From positions 1 through 26,891 of the forward strand of contig JAGCSL010000068.1 of assembly GCA_017964115.1 (NCBI GenBank): DNA of 26,891 nucleotides, in the 5' to 3' direction. Made by a program: the position numbers and the translations under genes. This DNA comes from Candidatus Saccharimonadota bacterium. Lineage in GTDB: Bacteria > Patescibacteriota > Saccharimonadia > Saccharimonadales > Saccharimonadaceae. Shown piece by piece: positions 1-7,432 of the stretch; position 1 is the stretch's first letter, and every line of letters begins with the position of its first letter. The notes under the pieces are model-generated. The model did no database searches. It saw nothing but the letters and a program-made list of their open reading frames with translations, and was not told where the DNA came from.

Positions 1-768
1 CGCCATTGTGCCATTATTGTAAGTACTTGCTCCTTCTTCAAACTTTGCGTTAAATTCTGGTCCGTTTCTAATTTCCGAATCAAAGCTATCCGCTGTTACT
101 TTTACCTCCTCGTCGGAGCTGTTCTTATATTGAAGATTTTCTACATCGCCATCACTTACGACCTCAATGCCGGACTGGGAGAACTTAGCTTTCATATGAT
201 CGGAGAATTTACTCCATAGGCCACCTTTAGCATTTTTGCCACTCATAATGCTCTTAATCAGAACTTTGCTACGAACTGCTGCAGCAATATCGATTGGGTC
301 AAAATTGCGCTGTAAGTTGCCCACTAGTGACCCGAGCATAGTACTCTGGCTACCAAGCACGGCGCCAATACATAGTGCAAGAATAATTAAAATCGTGGCA
401 GCTGGACCGAGGGCTTTTGAGGCGCCCTTAATGCCGCCTTTTCTCTTAACGTCTTTAGCAAATCTCGCCATATTCCCCGAAGCGGCAGAAGATATCATTC
501 TAGCTTTCTCGCCGGTACGATTTGCCCAAGACGCTCCATCCGCGCTATTCGTATCTTTATCTGACTGTTGATTTTGCTCACCGGCGCTTAAAACACCGCC
601 AGCTCCACGCGCGGAGTGGCCTTTATCGAATGGCTTGCGGGGATTATCCTCTGAGTTGCGAATCTTAGACTTGAGACCATTACCGAGATCGACGCCCATG
701 ACGTCTTGTGCAGACTGCTCCTGGTCGATGCCATGACCAGTGTAATCGTCGTAATCGTCTCCATTCAT
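1..768 (-). CDS. Single-pass membrane protein, N-terminal 256 residues (C-terminus outside window)
   Basis: An open frame runs from an ATG at 768 through the window edge at base 1 with no stop, so only the N-terminal 256 residues are visible. Residues 1-120 are hydrophilic and rich in Asp, Asn, Gln and Gly and should be cytoplasmic. One membrane segment lies at about 121-139 (ATILIILALCIGAVLG). Behind it is a charged soluble region with an HMKAKFSQSGIEVV stretch near 191-204. I do not recognise the family. The arrangement, a polar tail, one helix and a large outer part, resembles big membrane proteins seen near type IV secretion-like genes in CPR genomes, but that is a low-confidence inference. 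The start is supported by an extended -10 box ten bases upstream, separate from the gene above it. Confidence 0.7.
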   Translation of the reverse strand, partial: MNGDDYDDYTGHGIDQEQSAQDVMGVDLGNGLKSKIRNSEDNPRKPFDKGHSARGAGGVLSAGEQNQQSDKDTNSADGASWANRTGEKARMISSAASGNMARFAKDVKRKGGIKGASKALGPAATILIILALCIGAVLGSQSTMLGSLVGNLQRNFDPIDIAAAVRSKVLIKSIMSGKNAKGGLWSKFSDHMKAKFSQSGIEVVSDGDVENLQYKNSSDEEVKVTADSFDSEIRNGPEFNAKFEEGASTYNNGTMA

Positions 769-778
769 ACTTGATAAT

Positions 779-787
779 ATTTTAGCA
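779..787 (-). promoter_or_regulatory. Extended -10 promoter for the 1-768 gene
   Basis: On the minus strand TGC-TAAAAT fits the extended -10 pattern TGnTAnnnT. A TTGCCG at 803-808 lies 18 bases upstream and is a possible -35. The hexamer ends ten bases before the ATG at 768, so the leader would be only about three or four bases long, and no Shine-Dalgarno site is present. Confidence 0.5.
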
Positions 788-816
788 TAAACGAAATTAA
801 AACGGCAATCATTCCA

Positions 817-1497
817 TCATCTTCTGACGAATAATTCGAAAAGGATATATAAAATGCAGATAATCGTAGAAATTGCGCCTCCAATAAAGACTCCTATATG
901 TATTTTGCGCGTACGTATTGTAACGCTCCATACAGTTATCGCGATGGCAAAAATTAGCCCAATAGCCAAAGATACGCGCATGGTTTGTTTGAAGTCTTCT
1001 GTGTCTTTTTCTTCAAAAACCGAGTACCCCTCACGCGCAATATTACAGAAGTATCCATACACCTGCATCAAGGCGTCGCCAAGTCTTCGATTCGATGAGT
1101 ATTTAATGAAATAATTGTCACGAATATTTGCAACATCCTCTTCGAGATGACGTGGACGAAACTCTTCATTATGCCGAACATAGAACTGCGTAGTTTGTGT
1201 AGAGTAGCCCACAAGCATAACAGATTCTTCTGTGCCGCGTTCTATACTACCTATCGCCTCATCAAGAATTTCAACATAATTGTCCGCGTCAAGCGTATTC
1301 GAAACATAATAGATGACACGGAAATTGTTTCCGTTTCGAAAATCTTCACCTTTAATGTTGATATTCTTTATAAAGAAGTTTTCGATTGTGCCCGTCTCAT
1401 CATATATATAGTCCGTGCTATTTATCTTGATTGCATTAACTGGGTTCGAAAATAATAGAGCCAACAAAACATAAAAGAATAAAGCTATTTTCTTCAT
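817..1497 (-). CDS. Secreted/membrane protein resembling a degenerate TPM-domain protein
   Basis: 226 aa. A signal peptide (MKKIALFFYVLLALLFSNPVNA) is followed by an extracytoplasmic region of about 150 residues and two C-terminal membrane helices at about 174-192 and 202-222, ending in RR. The outer region follows the order of a TPM domain: an early beta strand (NFRVIYYVS), a helix, then SVMLVGYSTQTTQFYVRHN and a long helix (LGDALMQVYGYF). It lacks the conserved TPM residues such as the GYGLEG motif, so the relationship is an inference from layout. A full TPM protein is encoded nearby at 3377-4261. Its ATG at 1497 overlaps the stop of the upstream gene (ATGA), so the two are translationally coupled. 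Confidence 0.65.
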   Translation of the reverse strand: MKKIALFFYVLLALLFSNPVNAIKINSTDYIYDETGTIENFFIKNINIKGEDFRNGNNFRVIYYVSNTLDADNYVEILDEAIGSIERGTEESVMLVGYSTQTTQFYVRHNEEFRPRHLEEDVANIRDNYFIKYSSNRRLGDALMQVYGYFCNIAREGYSVFEEKDTEDFKQTMRVSLAIGLIFAIAITVWSVTIRTRKIHIGVFIGGAISTIICILYILFELFVRR

Positions 1498-2501
1498 TCT
1501 TGCGTTCCTGGCTTTTGGTCAACTACTTTACCCTGAACATAGAGACCATATCTACCAGTCAACTCAATTGGTTCGTCGAGCGGACGAAATTCGAGGCCAG
1601 CTGTATCTTTTGCGTGCGCACCCGGAGCAATCGATAAAGTAATATGCGGAACTTCAAGTGCATCACAGGCTTCTTGCACGACTGGGTCATCAGCTTCCAC
1701 TCTCACGAGCAAGCCCTCATTGCGCCCATCATTTCCGTATCCAATTCCGATAATGCGAGCGTTACCACCAAGCTGATCGAGCCGTAACTGTTCCGCTTCG
1801 GGTTTAAAGTTAGTCGTAACATGTGGGGTCCTAATCGACCGCGCTAATGTTGCTGGCGCAAGCGCATATAGCTTTTGCGGATCTATAAACAAACCATCAT
1901 ATAGTACTTTCTCGCGCAATAATTCAACGGAACGTTCTTCTTCACTCATTTCTTCAAATGCGGCGGTGCGTTCTTGGTCGATTAGCGCTTCGTCATAGAC
2001 GAGCGCATGCGAGCTCCAATATTCTTCACATTCTTGGCACGCTTCTTCATTCTCATTGTTGGGGTCCCACGGTTCGCGCGGGGCGTCGTCGCCAATATAT
2101 GACGTAATTAGTACATAGGCGTCACTATCGTCATCCTTCAATGTGTCATCTTTACAGAGGATTACCACCATCGAGCTACAAGGCTGCGCTTCGCGATTTT
2201 TAACCATCGGCGTGCGACCACTGCGACCTTTACGGAACACCATAACTACTTCGTCGTCTGGCGACACTTCGACGCAAGTAGTTTTACCAATTGGATGTTC
2301 GAAATCTAATTGCTCCTTTAAAAAAGTACGGCCACCAGTATCAATAGTGCTAAGAGCGGCCGCCAATAAATCTGGTGTTAAACCACCTTCGGCATGAAAA
2401 TGGCTATCAATTCGATCATAAACTTTTGCACCATCCCGAGTCCTACCAAAAAATTCTCCGTGGGATTCAGCAACTTCGCCCTTGAGGCTTTCGTTTTTCA
2501 T
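1494..2501 (-). CDS. Protein with a 2H-phosphoesterase-like C-terminal domain
   Basis: 335 aa, cytoplasmic, acidic, no signal peptide. The C-terminal half has two His-x-Thr motifs, HVT at 227-229 and HIT at 286-288, each at the end of a beta-rich stretch. That is the signature of the 2H phosphoesterase superfamily (LigT, AKAP18, cyclic phosphodiesterases and related RNA-end-processing enzymes). The N-terminal half has an SHFH pair (33-36) and a strand-rich block ending in YVLITSYIGDDAPREPWDP (129-147), reminiscent of BECR-fold toxin-type nucleases; that comparison is only suggestive. A CQEC pair lies at 155-158. RNA end processing is a reasonable guess but is not shown. The start at 2501 has an AGGAGG site five bases upstream. 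It sits 20 bp behind the Pro/Ala-rich gene and overlaps the next gene by four bases. Confidence 0.65.
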   Translation of the reverse strand: MKNESLKGEVAESHGEFFGRTRDGAKVYDRIDSHFHAEGGLTPDLLAAALSTIDTGGRTFLKEQLDFEHPIGKTTCVEVSPDDEVVMVFRKGRSGRTPMVKNREAQPCSSMVVILCKDDTLKDDDSDAYVLITSYIGDDAPREPWDPNNENEEACQECEEYWSSHALVYDEALIDQERTAAFEEMSEEERSVELLREKVLYDGLFIDPQKLYALAPATLARSIRTPHVTTNFKPEAEQLRLDQLGGNARIIGIGYGNDGRNEGLLVRVEADDPVVQEACDALEVPHITLSIAPGAHAKDTAGLEFRPLDEPIELTGRYGLYVQGKVVDQKPGTQE

Positions 2502-2521
2502 ATAATCCTCCTGGTGTATCT

Positions 2522-3340
2522 TTAGCTAAAAACTGGGCCACTAACTGGCGGTTCAGGCGCTTGTGGTGGTGGAGTTGGCGCTGTTGGTTGGAATGGTACG
2601 AAATTTGGATCATTCAAAAACGGATTTGAATTTTGCGGTGCGGCCGGTGCGGGTGCAGGTGCCGGAGTGGCTGGAGCTGGGGCCGGAGCGACTGGTGTTG
2701 GCGCAATATTAGGACTGACTGGCGCGACTGGCTGTGGGGCTACTTCCGGAGCTGGCGCGACTGGTTCTGGCGTAGGCGCTTGGTTTAAGAATGGGTTCGG
2801 TGCGGGCTCAACCGGTTCTGGTGTCGCTGCTGGAATTGGAGTCTCCGCAGCTTCCGGTTCCTCAGACTCACTTTGTCCACGATGATTAGTTACTATGCCT
2901 TTAATATCGTTAAAAATATTTTTCATGTTTAGTGGCGCATCGTCGGCATTGGTCGCCAAAAATGAACCACCCTGCTTTGCGTTAGCATCGACCGGAACTT
3001 GCAATTCAATACCGTTCGCTAAGACTGAAACGCTACCCTGATCGCATTCGAATACAAAATTACCTTCCTCATCAAGATATGTATCTTTAATCCAAAGGCG
3101 AACGGCCATGTCGATATCGAGAGTAATGTCAGAGACGTGCGAGAAATTCATAAACCAAACACGACCCGTGGCGTCGCTTGGCCAGCTCTGGCCTTCCAAA
3201 ACTTCTTCGATGCCAACGGACAACTCCGAGCCATCATATTGAATACTACCAATTGGTAAATCATGGAATCCACCCATGTCATCGATGTATTGCATGATGC
3301 TATCGAAATCAGTGATGCTCTGGTATCCGTCTTCTTCCAT
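2522..3340 (-). CDS. Acidic protein with Pro/Ala-rich C-terminal tail
   Basis: 272 aa, no signal peptide or membrane helix. Residues 1-150 look like a folded, beta-rich acidic domain. From about 155 on the protein is a low-complexity tail built of Pro, Ala, Glu and Val, with two copies of an NPFLN motif (in APNPFLNQAP and NSNPFLNDPN) about 55-60 residues apart. The tail could be a flexible linker or a peptide that docks a partner. I do not recognise the family. An AGGGAG Shine-Dalgarno site lies just before the ATG at 3340, and an extended -10 box lies 20 bp further up. It is the first gene of a unit with 1494-2501 and 817-1497. Confidence 0.7.
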   Translation of the reverse strand: MEEDGYQSITDFDSIMQYIDDMGGFHDLPIGSIQYDGSELSVGIEEVLEGQSWPSDATGRVWFMNFSHVSDITLDIDMAVRLWIKDTYLDEEGNFVFECDQGSVSVLANGIELQVPVDANAKQGGSFLATNADDAPLNMKNIFNDIKGIVTNHRGQSESEEPEAAETPIPAATPEPVEPAPNPFLNQAPTPEPVAPAPEVAPQPVAPVSPNIAPTPVAPAPAPATPAPAPAPAAPQNSNPFLNDPNFVPFQPTAPTPPPQAPEPPVSGPVFS

Positions 3341-3359
3341 ATTTCTCCCTTACTTTTTT

Positions 3360-3368
3360 ATTATAACA
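3360..3368 (-). promoter_or_regulatory. Extended -10 promoter for the 3340-817 unit
   Basis: The minus strand reads TGT-TATAAT, a full extended -10 box, between the stop of the TPM gene (3377) and the ATG at 3340. The leader would be about 13 nt and carries the AGGGAG ribosome site. Confidence 0.65.
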
Positions 3369-3376
3369 TAAGCATT

Positions 3377-4261
3377 TTAAAAGCTGCGCGACGAACCTCC
3401 ACCGCCGGAACTACCGCCGCCACCAGAAAAACCGCCGCCACCAGAGCCACCTCCGCCAGAAAAACCGCCATGGCCGCCACCACCAGTTGCGCTAACGCCC
3501 AAGAATGCCGCAATGGCGTTAAATACGGTCATGATAAGCGGAATCACATACCATCCTTCGATGCTATTTTTTAGTTCATAAATAATTACAGGAATTACAA
3601 ATAATTCAAGGAGAAGAAAGACAATCAAGTTGCGCTTCGCTTTACCGCCACCGAAGAAACTCCCGATAAAGCTCGCGAAGATACCCGCAATGAAGAAATT
3701 CGACGCAATATCAGAATCATCATCGTCATCGGTTGTGGAGATTTCCGTCGGCGATACTTCGGTATCATAATTATATTCTTTAGCTACTTCATAGAAAAAT
3801 GCCTTATAGCCGTTTAGCATTCCCTCATCAAAATTATCCTCTTTAAAATACGGGATCATATATTCATCTTGGAAGCGACCGGTTTTACTATCTGGTAAGG
3901 CTCCTTCTAATCCGTAACCAACCTCAATCCGCGATTGGCGTTCTTCTAGCGCCAATAGCATGAGAAGACCATTGTTTTTCTCTTTATCACCAATCCCGTA
4001 GCTGCGGAACAACTCAGTTGCGTAGCTTTCGAGATCTTTGCCTTCAAGATTCGGCACGGTCACAACTACGATTTGCGCCGTGGTAGCTTCCGCTAAGGCA
4101 GCACTGTGTTCGAGGATATATTTTTCCGTAGACTCACTGAGAATATTCGCCGCATCATTAATATAAAAATCATCAGTCGGCGGAATAATTGCCGAAGCGC
4201 TTGGCGCAAAAAGGCCAAGCGCGAAGATTGTAAATATAACTAAAGTATAGAATCGGCGCAT
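3377..4261 (-). CDS. TPM-domain membrane protein with glycine-rich tail
   Basis: 294 aa. A signal peptide (about 1-24, ending SASA) leads into a TPM domain at about 30-165: INDAANILS, AQIVVVTVPNLEG, ESYATELFRSYGIG, NNGLLMLLALEERQSRIE and VGYGLEGALPD are all family landmarks. Several membrane segments follow (about 188-260), then a roughly 35-residue Gly/Ser tail with a single His. TPM proteins are often paired with LemA, as here: the stop of lemA and this ATG share one base (TAATG), so they are translated together. The family is linked to membrane or photosystem maintenance and to acid phosphatase activity in plants. The bacterial role is poorly known. Confidence 0.9.
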   Translation of the reverse strand: MRRFYTLVIFTIFALGLFAPSASAIIPPTDDFYINDAANILSESTEKYILEHSAALAEATTAQIVVVTVPNLEGKDLESYATELFRSYGIGDKEKNNGLLMLLALEERQSRIEVGYGLEGALPDSKTGRFQDEYMIPYFKEDNFDEGMLNGYKAFFYEVAKEYNYDTEVSPTEISTTDDDDDSDIASNFFIAGIFASFIGSFFGGGKAKRNLIVFLLLELFVIPVIIYELKNSIEGWYVIPLIMTVFNAIAAFLGVSATGGGGHGGFSGGGGSGGGGFSGGGGSSGGGGSSRSF

Positions 4262-4863
4262 TATTTTTCGGTACTGGTCGAATCGTCAAAGTTTACGTCC
4301 GGAACTTCAAGTTTAGATTCGTCAGTTACTTCGAAATAATCTTTCTTTTCTTTGCCCATCATGCCGGCAACGATGGAGCTCGGGATAGTACTGATTTTCG
4401 TATTGTAGTTTTTGACAGCTTCATTATAATCGTTGCGGGCGGTAGAGATACGATTCTCGCTACCAGATAATTCGTCCATCAAGCCGATGAAAGTCGTATC
4501 GGCTTTAAGATCTGGGTAATTCTCAATCACGACATTCAAGCTATTAAGCGCAGTATTAAGTTTGTTATTAGCATCGCTCAGTTCTTTGATGCTACTCGCA
4601 CCATTAATGGCTTCGCGCGCTTCAGTAATCGAATCAATTACGCTCTGTTCATGTTTGGTGTAACCTTTGACGGTGCTAACGAGGTTAGGGATCAAATCGG
4701 CGCGACGCTGAAGTTGAGTTTTGATTGTAGATGATTTTTCGTCGACGGTTTGCTCGAGGCCAATAATAGAATTATATGTGCCGATATAGAAACCGACCAA
4801 GACCACGGCAATAGCGGCAATTATGCCAATAATGCCAAGTGCTGCGATACCTTTTTTCTTCAT
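4261..4863 (-). CDS. lemA: LemA family protein
   Basis: 200 aa. One N-terminal membrane helix at about 7-29 is followed by YNSIIGLEQTVDEKSSTI and LQRRADLIPNLVSTVKGY, which are the core LemA signature, then long coiled helices and a C-terminal charged tail. LemA is a membrane-anchored helical protein exposed to the outside, with unknown exact function. It is co-transcribed with the TPM protein downstream through a TAATG overlap. The ATG at 4863 has a TAGGAG ribosome site nine bases upstream. A TGT-CATAAT extended -10 overlaps the stop of the gene above. Confidence 0.93.
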   Translation of the reverse strand: MKKKGIAALGIIGIIAAIAVVLVGFYIGTYNSIIGLEQTVDEKSSTIKTQLQRRADLIPNLVSTVKGYTKHEQSVIDSITEAREAINGASSIKELSDANNKLNTALNSLNVVIENYPDLKADTTFIGLMDELSGSENRISTARNDYNEAVKNYNTKISTIPSSIVAGMMGKEKKDYFEVTDESKLEVPDVNFDDSTSTEK

Positions 4864-4891
4864 TTAAGAATTCTCCTATGTTTATAGATTT

Positions 4892-4900
4892 ATTATGACA
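4892..4900 (-). promoter_or_regulatory. Probable extended -10 promoter for lemA-TPM
   Basis: The minus strand reads TGT-CATAAT across the stop codon of the 4893-5351 gene. Transcription from it would give a lemA leader of about 22 nt with the TAGGAG site. No good -35 was found, so this is a moderate call. Confidence 0.45.
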
Positions 4901-5351
4901 TTTTTTTAGGTTTTTCTGTAGACTCATTTTCGCCGTATGGCTTTATCCAATTATCAAATGTTTTGCGTGGTTTTTTAGCTCTTAGGGTGAGAATAAAAAT
5001 TACGACACTAAAGATAATTGATATAACTAAAGCTGTTATTACGGCTATAGCAGAAAAGAATTCCTCTAATTGTCGAATTTCTTTTCCGGGACTACATAGC
5101 ATAAGGCAACCTGGGCTAAAAATAAGTTCCGCAATCATTCCGGACCCCGCAAATATTGCTATAATAGAGGCGATAAAGATTGCAACCATTATAGTTAGGT
5201 TCCACTTGGGGGATTCTCCATTTCGAGCATCCCTATAAGCCTTTAGGCCAACGCCGATAGCGGCAAATAAGCCAAATACGCCCGCCAACCCGGCGAAGGC
5301 TAACAGAAGCATTAATAATCCCATTTTCTCCTTATGCTTAATATTTTTCAT
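4893..5351 (-). CDS. Small multi-pass membrane protein, family unknown
   Basis: Up to 152 aa with three or four hydrophobic segments (about 10-35, 50-77 and 94-122) and a charged C-terminal tail ending KPKKMS. Cysteines at CLMLCSPG sit between helices. No family recognised. The start is uncertain: the ATG at 5351 lies only four bases from the shared -10 box, so a transcript starting at the usual distance would begin inside that codon. The in-frame ATG at 5324 (MGLLMLLL) has AAGGAG three bases upstream and may be the true start, giving 143 aa. It is divergent from the rhodanese-like gene, 20 bp away. Confidence 0.65.
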   Translation of the reverse strand: MKNIKHKEKMGLLMLLLAFAGLAGVFGLFAAIGVGLKAYRDARNGESPKWNLTIMVAIFIASIIAIFAGSGMIAELIFSPGCLMLCSPGKEIRQLEEFFSAIAVITALVISIIFSVVIFILTLRAKKPRKTFDNWIKPYGENESTEKPKKMS

Positions 5352-5352
5352 C

Positions 5353-5368
5353 TTTATTGTACAATAAA
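5353..5368. promoter_or_regulatory. Palindromic bidirectional -10 element
   Basis: TTTATTGTACAATAAA is a perfect 16-bp inverted repeat between two divergent ATGs. It supplies a TACAAT -10 box on both strands (5360-5365 plus, 5361-5356 minus). On the plus strand the box ends six bases before the ATG at 5372, which predicts a leaderless mRNA. Confidence 0.65.
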
Positions 5369-5371
5369 ACT

Positions 5372-6079
5372 ATGAATAAAGTAGTCATAAAGAGATATCA
5401 CGTAGCGATAGCGATCGTCGTAGCATTGTTCGTCGGTATCGTAATTGGAAATCTAAATATTACTCAATTTAGTAGCAAGCTACCAGCTTTGCCACTTCCG
5501 GAGGTCTCAGAAGGACAGCGTGGCGAGTTCGGCATTGATAAAAATATCAACGAATCTAGCATTGATAAATATCTCGGTCGTGAAGATAGTGTTTACCGTG
5601 ATATGCGCATGCTAGAAGATCCGGCTAATTACGAAGCAATTGAAGGTGACCGTTATTTGTCCGGCTTAGTAGAGGGTTTTGAGGTTGTGCCTTACCCGTA
5701 TTTAACTAACGTTATGGGGTTACCGGCAGAAGTTGGCAATACCTATACTGGCAGAGTATTATTCACTCAAGACGATAAGGGCGAATATACCGCGAACTAC
5801 GAACAATCGATGCAGATTTTGGAAGATTTGTTCCCGAAAGATAAAAAGATTTTCTTGATGTGTGGCGGTGGTGGCTACGCCGGCATGACTAAGAGCATGC
5901 TTGTCAAACTCGGTTGGGATACAACTAAGATTTACGTAGTTGGTGGCTATTGGTTCTACGAAGGCGATCATAAAGTCCAGATCAAACAGGGTGAGGGCGA
6001 AAACGCTACCTATTCATTCTGGAAAGTGCCATATCATAATATCGATTTTGATAAGTTAACCGCGAAGAAGAATGACTAA
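5372..6079 (+). CDS. Membrane-anchored rhodanese-like protein
   Basis: 235 aa from the ATG at 5372. An N-terminal anchor (about 11-30) leads to an outer domain with rhodanese landmarks: YRDMRMLEDPANYE near 75-88, GFEVVPYPYL, and an active-site-like loop MCGGGGYAGMTKSMLVKLGW with Cys164, followed by KIYVVGGYWF. Rhodaneses transfer sulfur or handle persulfides through that Cys. The Gly-rich loop differs from the common CRxGxR, so chemistry may differ. An upstream in-frame TTG at 5357 was rejected because it lies in front of or inside the -10 box. The last eight bases overlap the thioredoxin-like gene, so the two products probably work together outside the membrane. Confidence 0.85.
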   Translation: MNKVVIKRYHVAIAIVVALFVGIVIGNLNITQFSSKLPALPLPEVSEGQRGEFGIDKNINESSIDKYLGREDSVYRDMRMLEDPANYEAIEGDRYLSGLVEGFEVVPYPYLTNVMGLPAEVGNTYTGRVLFTQDDKGEYTANYEQSMQILEDLFPKDKKIFLMCGGGGYAGMTKSMLVKLGWDTTKIYVVGGYWFYEGDHKVQIKQGEGENATYSFWKVPYHNIDFDKLTAKKND

Positions 6080-6572
6080 GCAGAAAAAGGCCATAAATCC
6101 AAAGCCAAATAAGTACGCTATTGTCGCGATAGCAATATTCTGTGTGGCCGTATTCTTCGGTGGTTTCTTTCTGCTCAAAAGTCTCGAACCGAAGAGCTTC
6201 GAGATTGAAGCCGATTTATACGGGACAAGCGAAGCAATAGATATCGATAAAGATGCGTACGAAAAGTTAATCGCCGAAAAGAAGTCATTCGTAATTATGG
6301 TAGACAAACCAGACTGTTTTACGACTGCTGATATGCGCCAACGCATGACAGAATTTCCCGATAATATGCAATTCAAATATTACCGCATCATGTGGTCGCA
6401 AGCGCGCGAGTCAAGTCTGCACGAAAAAGTTAAGTTCGTTCCTTCCGTAGCGATTATTCATAATGGCGAAATTGTAGATTTCTTGGACGCCGACTCAGAT
6501 GAAGATACGCCAAAATATAACGAAGCACAAGCGTTACAAGATTGGATAAAGACTTACGTAATATTTAAGTGA
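6072..6572 (+). CDS. Membrane-anchored thioredoxin-like protein with a single active-site Cys
   Basis: 166 aa. A short basic N-terminus and one helix (about 14-36) anchor a small outer domain with thioredoxin order: FVIMVDKPDCFTTADMR (73-89) where the CxxC would stand, then KFVPSVAIIHNGEIVDFLD with the conserved cis-proline loop (Pro124). Only one cysteine (Cys82) is present at the active site (DCFT), so it cannot be a normal two-Cys reductase. It might act by a monothiol route or as a binding domain. It overlaps the rhodanese-like gene by eight bases. The gene ends 17 bp from the convergent 6590-7339 gene. Confidence 0.75.
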   Translation: MTKQKKAINPKPNKYAIVAIAIFCVAVFFGGFFLLKSLEPKSFEIEADLYGTSEAIDIDKDAYEKLIAEKKSFVIMVDKPDCFTTADMRQRMTEFPDNMQFKYYRIMWSQARESSLHEKVKFVPSVAIIHNGEIVDFLDADSDEDTPKYNEAQALQDWIKTYVIFK

Positions 6573-6589
6573 CAGCGATAGTCGTGCTA

Positions 6590-7339
6590 TCAGGAGCGTA
6601 GAACTTGCTTGGCGCGCTCAGCCGGTACGTCCGGCTCTTCCTCGTCGTCAGTCGGCTCACCCTCTCTATCTGGCTTAACTTCCGGGATATCGGTATCATC
6701 GGCCCTAATTTCAATCGTATTTGCCGTGCATTTGCCCAGTTTCTGGGCAGCCATAATGTAGCGGAAATTATCCGTAAAGGCAATATTCATGCAACTTTGA
6801 GTATCTGTGGAACTAATATCAATACGTGCATAGGGGCCACCTATATTCTGCTCAGTCTCGTCAGTAAAATAGGTTGAGAGATTGACGGTTCCGGCAGCGC
6901 AATAGGTATTATCATACCACTGCGCACCAGCATTAATTTGATTGAAGTATGAGGTGACGGCGTTTTTTAGATGCTTACAGTCTCTTTGCGCAATAGTCTT
7001 TGGGCCGCCGTTATTATAAAGCATACCCGTGCCGAATATACGCGCCGCCGCCATCTGCTCATTATTACTAAGTTCATAATAGCTTCCGTAATTACGGCCG
7101 TTTTGAGCTTCTTCGCGAATTTGCGCAATTATATCATCGCCAGCCTCATTCCATATTTTTATAAAGATATAACCGAAGAACAGTATCGGAAGAATAAATA
7201 TTAACAAAAAGATCAATATAACCAACTTGCCACTACTATTGTTATTTCTATTATCGTTAAACCTTCCGTTCGTCGTCGGACTTTGCCCTGAATTCATATC
7301 ACCTGGCCGAATTGGATCAGCCATAAAACCATCGCTCAT
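6590..7339 (-). CDS. Single-pass membrane protein, family unknown
   Basis: 249 aa from the ATG at 7339. Residues 1-38 are polar and Asn-rich, a helix lies at about 39-61, and an outer domain of about 140 residues carries five cysteines (in RDCKHL, NTYCAAG, QSCMNI and GKCTAN among others) that could form disulfides. The C-terminus is an acidic, Pro-rich tail. No family recognised. The start at 7339 rather than 7372 is chosen because TTAGGAGG lies four bases before it and because the extended -10 box is inside the longer reading. It is the same general design as the proteins at 1-768 and 14079-15245. Confidence 0.75.
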   Translation of the reverse strand: MSDGFMADPIRPGDMNSGQSPTTNGRFNDNRNNNSSGKLVILIFLLIFILPILFFGYIFIKIWNEAGDDIIAQIREEAQNGRNYGSYYELSNNEQMAAARIFGTGMLYNNGGPKTIAQRDCKHLKNAVTSYFNQINAGAQWYDNTYCAAGTVNLSTYFTDETEQNIGGPYARIDISSTDTQSCMNIAFTDNFRYIMAAQKLGKCTANTIEIRADDTDIPEVKPDREGEPTDDEEEPDVPAERAKQVLRS

Positions 7340-7362
7340 AAAACCTCCTAATTCTGTATTTG

Positions 7363-7371
7363 ATTTTAACA
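7363..7371 (-). promoter_or_regulatory. Extended -10 promoter for the 6590-7339 gene
   Basis: The minus strand reads TGT-TAAAAT directly after the T-run of the hsp20 terminator, so the terminator and the next promoter are fused. The expected leader is about 17 nt and carries TTAGGAGG. Confidence 0.55.
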
Positions 7372-7405
7372 AAAAAGCGGAGCGTTTTGTAGCACTCCGC
7401 TTTTT
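7372..7405 (-). terminator. Rho-independent terminator after hsp20
   Basis: GCGGAG (7377-7382) pairs with CTCCGC (7395-7400), extended by an A-run on one side and a T-run on the other, so it would work in both directions. It lies 28 bp past the hsp20 stop on the minus strand. Confidence 0.8.
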
Positions 7406-7432
7406 AACTTTGAACGATGGGTATGTTCGTTT

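Noticed and set aside
854..1455. Open frames on the plus strand opposite the 817-1497 gene
   Set aside because: No ribosome sites, and the minus-strand frame has a signal peptide, coupled start and membrane helices.
2640..2870. Apparent DNA repeats, and similar ones at 3390-3490
   Set aside because: These are low-complexity coding sequences for the Pro/Ala tail and the Gly/Ser tail, not independent DNA repeats.
5357..5371. TTG start for the rhodanese-like gene
   Set aside because: It precedes the predicted transcription start and overlaps the -10 box; the ATG at 5372 is the first codon that could be transcribed in full.
6573..6589. Small stem GATAG/CTATC between convergent genes as a terminator
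   Set aside because: The stem is only five pairs and no T-run follows on either strand.
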